From the NCBI GenBank assembly GCA_023392075.1, contig JAEVZU010000133.1, forward strand, positions 1 through 17,090: DNA of 17,090 nucleotides, in the 5' to 3' direction. Positions within the stretch are counted from its first letter, which is position 1. The number at the start of each line of letters is the position of its first letter. This stretch comes from Bacillota bacterium. GTDB taxonomy: Bacteria; Bacillota; Clostridia; Acetivibrionales; DSM-1351. Below, one piece after another: positions 14,276 to 17,090 of this stretch. The notes beneath the pieces were generated by a model. That model searched no databases, was not told the DNA's origin, and saw nothing but the letters and a program-made list of their open reading frames with translations. The position numbers were made by a program, and so were the translations under genes.

Positions 14276-14342
14276 CTTCAATAAATGGATTTCCAACAAA
14301 TTTCAAACGGATACTTTAGGCGGAGTTACCCATTTATTGAAG
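14276..14342. repeat. 13-base perfect inverted repeat between convergent hypB and map
   Basis: CTTCAATAAATGG (14276-14288) and CCATTTATTGAAG (14330-14342) are perfect complements separated by 41 bases, between the stop codons of hypB and map. Both outer flanks are somewhat T-rich in the outward direction, so it might act as a two-way terminator. The loop is far longer than usual for one, so a repeat element remnant is also possible. Confidence 0.5.
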
Positions 14343-14357
14343 TTGAACTTTTATTCC

Positions 14358-15170
14358 TTATCCGGCAAGGATCTCATAGCCGGTTTTAGTTACTGCAATA
14401 GTGTATTCCCATTGAGCTGACAGGGAGCCGTCACGAGTGGTGATAGTCCACTTGTCACGTGCGATTTTGACACTGTAACCGCCTTCGTTAATCATTGGCT
14501 CCACTGTAAATACCATACCTGGAAGCATTAAAACTCCCTTGCCTGATTTTTCAAAATGGTCTATGTGAGGTTCCTCATGAAATTTAAGCCCGACACCATG
14601 GCCGCCAAGATCCCGTACAACCGTATAGCCATTTTGGTTTGCATAGGGTTCAATGGTTCTGCCAATGTCATTTGTTGACCCGAAAGGTCTTACCTGTCCA
14701 GCACCGAGTTCCAGGCACTCTTTAGTCACTTTGACAAGTCTTTTAGCTTTGGGTGATACTTCACCAACCAAATACATCCTGCTGGCATCTGAAAAGAAAC
14801 CGTTCAGAATTGTAGAAACATCAATATTAACAATATCTCCGGATTTTAAAACGGTTTTGTCGTTGGGTATTCCGTGACACACCACATCATTGATGGAAGT
14901 GCAGACACTCTTCGGAAAGCCGTTGTAATTCAAGGTAGCCGGAATACCGCTATGATCAACGGTATAATCATAAACCAGCTTGTCAATTTGTGCGGTTGTC
15001 ATTCCAGGTTTAATTTCTCTATCCAACAGATCAAGAATTTCCGTTGTTATCCTGCCGCTTAGTCTGATTCCCTCAAGCTGCTCCGGAGTTTTAATAAGGG
15101 AGGGATGAGGGATAATATAACCCTGCAGCCTATATTTTTCTATATCTGATAAAATATCGTTACTTAACAT
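14358..15170 (-). CDS. map: Type I methionine aminopeptidase with N-terminal extension
   Basis: The enzyme removes the initiator methionine from new proteins. All five metal ligands of the pita-bread fold are present: D117 (NIDVS), D128 (SDASRM), H191 (GHGVG), E224 (VEPMIN) and E255 (QWEYT), plus the substrate histidine H99. Each lies exactly 20 positions later than in the E. coli enzyme. The difference is an N-terminal extension of about 20 residues before the usual SLIKTPEQLEGIR start. Such extended copies are often second map genes beside a ribosomal-protein-operon copy, which is outside this window. AGGAGGTTAAT stands directly before the ATG and is the 3' arm of a large inverted repeat that could block translation (15171-15274). 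Confidence 0.95.
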   Translation of the reverse strand: MLSNDILSDIEKYRLQGYIIPHPSLIKTPEQLEGIRLSGRITTEILDLLDREIKPGMTTAQIDKLVYDYTVDHSGIPATLNYNGFPKSVCTSINDVVCHGIPNDKTVLKSGDIVNIDVSTILNGFFSDASRMYLVGEVSPKAKRLVKVTKECLELGAGQVRPFGSTNDIGRTIEPYANQNGYTVVRDLGGHGVGLKFHEEPHIDHFEKSGKGVLMLPGMVFTVEPMINEGGYSVKIARDKWTITTRDGSLSAQWEYTIAVTKTGYEILAG

Positions 15171-15274
15171 ATTAACCTCCTAAGCTATGCTATGGCTTTG
15201 AGCCGCATTGCGGCCACAAAATGTAATGAAAACCTATATCCTTTATCGCAATGCGGCGAATAAAGGAGGTTAAT
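15171..15274 (-). promoter_or_regulatory. Nested inverted repeat that can mask the map ribosome-binding site
   Basis: Read as the map transcript, ATTAACCTCCT (complement of 15264-15274) is a perfect complement of AGGAGGTTAAT (complement of 15171-15181), which contains the map ribosome site and ends at the ATG. Nested inside, GCCGCATTGCG (complement of 15247-15257) pairs perfectly with CGCAATGCGGC (complement of 15202-15212) around a 34-base loop. The 5' side has a 6-base and the 3' side a 20-base internal loop. The folded form would hide the ribosome site. This suggests a translation-level switch such as a thermosensor, ligand- or protein-bound leader. A DNA-level palindromic element is the main alternative. 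Confidence 0.6.
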
Positions 15275-15290
15275 TGGCCATGTGCGCTTT

Positions 15291-15313
15291 CAAAGTATTT
15301 GAAAAATACTTTG
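15291..15313. other. Perfect 10-base-pair hairpin downstream of the PP2C gene
   Basis: CAAAGTATTT-gaa-AAATACTTTG, with a 3-base loop, lies 26 bases past the PP2C stop on the minus strand and just before the map leader. Neither strand has a U-run after it. It may be a weak terminator or 3'-end protector of the phosphatase mRNA, with map then relying on its own leader and promoter. Confidence 0.45.
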
Positions 15314-15338
15314 GTATTGGCACAAATGATTCTTACAA

Positions 15339-16466
15339 TTATTTTATTTCAATTAATGCGACAGTAATATCATCTATTATCTCATTAGTATCATTTTTCC
15401 CTGAAAATGAGATGGCTTTGTCAATGAGTCCCGATAAGGCAATGGACGGCTCAACATCAGATTCAAGCAAGTGCTGGACTATACGTTCTTCTCCGAATTG
15501 AGCATTTTCGGTATTCTTTAATTCTATTATACCGTCTGTATAAAAAAACATTCTGTCCTTTGGATTTATATTAGTTACAACCTCTACATATTCAGGATTT
15601 TCAACCCAGTTGCTTATAGGGATTCCCGGCGCCCTCAATATTTGAGTATTATTCCCGGAAAAGATGACAGGGCAAACATTCAACCCCGCGTTTGTGTACG
15701 TAAAAGTATAATTTGATATATCTATAATCCCATAAAAGATTGCTATGTATAACTCATCGGAAAAGCCATTCTTATTAAAAAAGTCAAACAGCTGGTTAAG
15801 AGCTCTGGCAGGTGATAACAGCCTTTTGTCAAGGGCAGTCCTCAGGAACATCGTCAGCATTGAGGCCGCCACTCCGTGGCCAGATACGTCTGCAATATAA
15901 ACGCCTATATGATTATCATCAATCTGATAAATATCAAGAAAGTCTCCGCCCAGTGTCTCACACGGTCTGTATATAAAACTGAAATCAATTTTATCGGTAT
16001 TGAGCTGACTTTTTGGAAGAAGGCTGCACTGGAGCCTTCTGGCCATTGACAGATCCGCTCTGAGTTTGGCATTCTGATTTTGAAGTTCTCTGCTCAGCTT
16101 CTTTAATTGCGTGATATCGTGAAGAACTTCTATAACAGCTTCTACCTCTCCGGTATCCTCATTTCTTAAAGGGGAACTGGTTACCGAAAAAATACGTCCG
16201 TCTATTATTTCTTCCTTACTGGCAGACCAGTCGGCAGAATTATTTCTTGAAATACAATTTGGACATGGAGATGAACGTCCCAGAGTCTGGTAACATTTCT
16301 GACCTACGATATCTCTATTGCCTAATGCCTGGCGCATTGATCTGTTAACGAAGAGAACCGTGCTGTCAAGAGCGATGACACGGACCCAGTCCTGCATTCC
16401 GTCAATTATATCTTCAATAAAATTACAAGCTTTAGTGCCAAATTTCTTTTTCAATTTGTATGGCAA
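15339..16466 (-). CDS. PAS-domain PP2C-type (SpoIIE/RsbU-like) protein serine phosphatase
   Basis: The protein probably dephosphorylates an anti-anti-sigma-type partner in response to a PAS-sensed signal. From TTG 16466 it has 375 residues; AGAAAGG lies nine bases upstream, whereas the TTG at 16475 touches that site directly. A PAS domain (about 13-125) is followed by a helical, coiled-coil-like linker (about 121-148) and a SpoIIE-type PP2C domain: GGDFLDIY (D175, D178), VYIADVSGHG (D193), FFYTDGIIE, and DDITVAL near the end (D365, D366). The PAS domain holds KCYQTLGRSSPCPNC (C58, C68, C71), a pattern seen in other sensory PAS domains that could bind a metal or sense redox state. No membrane span is present. 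No sigma factor or anti-sigma partner is adjacent. Confidence 0.88.
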   Translation of the reverse strand: MPYKLKKKFGTKACNFIEDIIDGMQDWVRVIALDSTVLFVNRSMRQALGNRDIVGQKCYQTLGRSSPCPNCISRNNSADWSASKEEIIDGRIFSVTSSPLRNEDTGEVEAVIEVLHDITQLKKLSRELQNQNAKLRADLSMARRLQCSLLPKSQLNTDKIDFSFIYRPCETLGGDFLDIYQIDDNHIGVYIADVSGHGVAASMLTMFLRTALDKRLLSPARALNQLFDFFNKNGFSDELYIAIFYGIIDISNYTFTYTNAGLNVCPVIFSGNNTQILRAPGIPISNWVENPEYVEVVTNINPKDRMFFYTDGIIELKNTENAQFGEERIVQHLLESDVEPSIALSGLIDKAISFSGKNDTNEIIDDITVALIEIK

Positions 16467-16618
16467 TAGAATCAACCTTTCTAACTAATACTTAGGAAAA
16501 TATCATAGATACCAACTAAGACTACATATATTTTAACATAGTTTATTCTAAAAAGGCTGAAATGATTATAAAAATATTAAGTAAATCAATTTCTGTCAAT
16601 ACTAAGAGATGATAAATA

Positions 16619-16648
16619 GTATAACCTGATTCATCCCTGGAGAATAAC
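16619..16648 (+). promoter_or_regulatory. Possible forespore (sigma-F-like) promoter for yyaC
   Basis: GTATA (16619-16623), 15 bases, then GGAGAATAA (16639-16647), about 30 bases before the yyaC start. The -35 box and the leading GG of the -10 box fit a sigma-F pattern from memory, but two later positions do not. It is a weak call, supported mainly by the sporulation role of YyaC. Confidence 0.25.
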
Positions 16649-16677
16649 TAAAAACGAATATGAAATGGAGAAAAACA

Positions 16678-17090
16678 ATGAGTTTGGGGACGAAAGCTAC
16701 AAATCCGATGTATATTGATTCAACAGCAGTAAATGCCTTTGCAGTATTTTCGGAAGCAATGTACCAGTTTATGAAAACGTGCAGAACCGGCGATAATCAA
16801 ATAGTGTTTGTATGTATAGGAACCGACAGATCAACCGGAGACAGCCTTGGGCCTATTATAGGACATAAATTGAAAAGCTTGAGAAGTGACCGGGTTCATG
16901 TATATGGAAATCTCGATACACCTGTTCATGCTAAAAATATTGATGAGATTACAAGGGAGATTTATCAAAAATTTAATAATCCTTTTATTATTGCTATAGA
17001 TGCATGTCTCGGGAAGGTAGACCACATCGGTCATGTCATAGTAGGCAAGGGTCCCATAAAACCAGGCTCTGCCGTTAACAAGGACCTCAA
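16678..17090 (+). CDS. yyaC: YyaC family sporulation protein (5' part, cut by window end)
   Basis: The frame opens at ATG 16678, seven bases after GGAG (16667-16670), and runs without a stop to the end of the window: 137 codons are visible of an expected 200 or so. The segment VCIGTDRSTGDSLGP (45-59) and the following LDTPVHAKNI and AIDACLGKVDHIGHV are typical of YyaC/DUF1256, conserved in endospore formers. The fold is related to the maturation protease family that trims [NiFe] hydrogenases, and YyaC is sometimes annotated as a spore protease. Its presence near ech is therefore probably coincidence. It is divergent from the PP2C gene, with 0.2 kb between them. Confidence 0.9.
   Translation, partial: MSLGTKATNPMYIDSTAVNAFAVFSEAMYQFMKTCRTGDNQIVFVCIGTDRSTGDSLGPIIGHKLKSLRSDRVHVYGNLDTPVHAKNIDEITREIYQKFNNPFIIAIDACLGKVDHIGHVIVGKGPIKPGSAVNKDL

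Noticed and set aside
14157..14420. Open frame running out of hypB through the hypB–map gap into map (antisense); an inner ATG at 14241
   Set aside because: No ribosome site, no family resemblance, overlaps the two real genes, and its middle is the 13-base inverted repeat.
15274..15501. Plus-strand open frame (TTG 15274 / ATG 15280) with a perfect AAAGGAGG ahead of it
   Set aside because: The ribosome site is the mirror image of the map one within the inverted repeat, two thirds of the frame is antisense to the PP2C gene, and the product resembles no family known to me.

Overview
The window looks like chromosomal DNA from an anaerobic, spore-forming, low-to-moderate GC Firmicute. The best fit is a cellulolytic clostridium of the Ruminiclostridium / Clostridium cellulolyticum–thermocellum type. 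The reasons are strong AGGAGG-type ribosome sites, GTG and TTG starts, sigma-A-like promoters, two sporulation-type genes (YtvI-like and YyaC), and a six-subunit Ech hydrogenase with its nickel-insertion genes. The genus assignment is an inference from gene content, not a database match. No tRNA, rRNA, CRISPR array or insertion sequence was seen.

Layout. (1) 45-4852, plus strand: a housekeeping block with rho (very long, with a glutamine-rich insert), rpmE (ribosomal protein L31), a YqhQ/DUF1385 membrane protein and prmC (release-factor methyltransferase). A second, diverged copy of the last ~11 codons of prmC lies just after its stop, and the usual neighbour prfA is not there. (2) 5122-6183, minus strand: an AI-2E/YtvI-type membrane protein, convergent with prmC. 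(3) 6184-6762: a 0.58 kb gene-free AT-rich control region with a good promoter and two dyads. (4) 6763-12241, plus strand: echA-B-C-D-E-F, a complete group 4 energy-converting [NiFe] hydrogenase. A/B and D/E overlap. B/C, C/D and E/F are separated by 98-133 bp spacers containing hairpins or an inverted repeat. A strong terminator follows echF. (5) 12365-14227: hypA with its own extended -10 promoter, a TRIC/UPF0126 channel-like gene, then hypB. (6) 14358-16466, minus strand: a type I methionine aminopeptidase (map) and, upstream of it, a PAS–PP2C (SpoIIE/RsbU-type) phosphatase. (7) 16678 to the window end, plus strand: the 5' part of yyaC.

How the genes work together. EchA and EchB are the membrane arm (ion pump and connector). 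EchC, EchD, EchE and EchF are the soluble arm: the small subunit with one FeS cluster, a NuoC-like subunit, the Ni-Fe large subunit, and a ferredoxin-like subunit with two 4Fe-4S clusters. Together they should couple electron transfer between reduced ferredoxin and protons/H2 to ion movement across the membrane. HypA and HypB deliver nickel to EchE. EchE ends right at its last CxxC motif, so it should need no maturation protease. The other hyp genes (C, D, E, F) are not in the window.

The most notable unexplained structure is upstream of map. An 11-base sequence about 90 bases upstream is a perfect complement of the map ribosome-binding region, and a second perfect 11-base-pair GC-rich stem is nested inside. 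This looks like a translation-controlling RNA leader.
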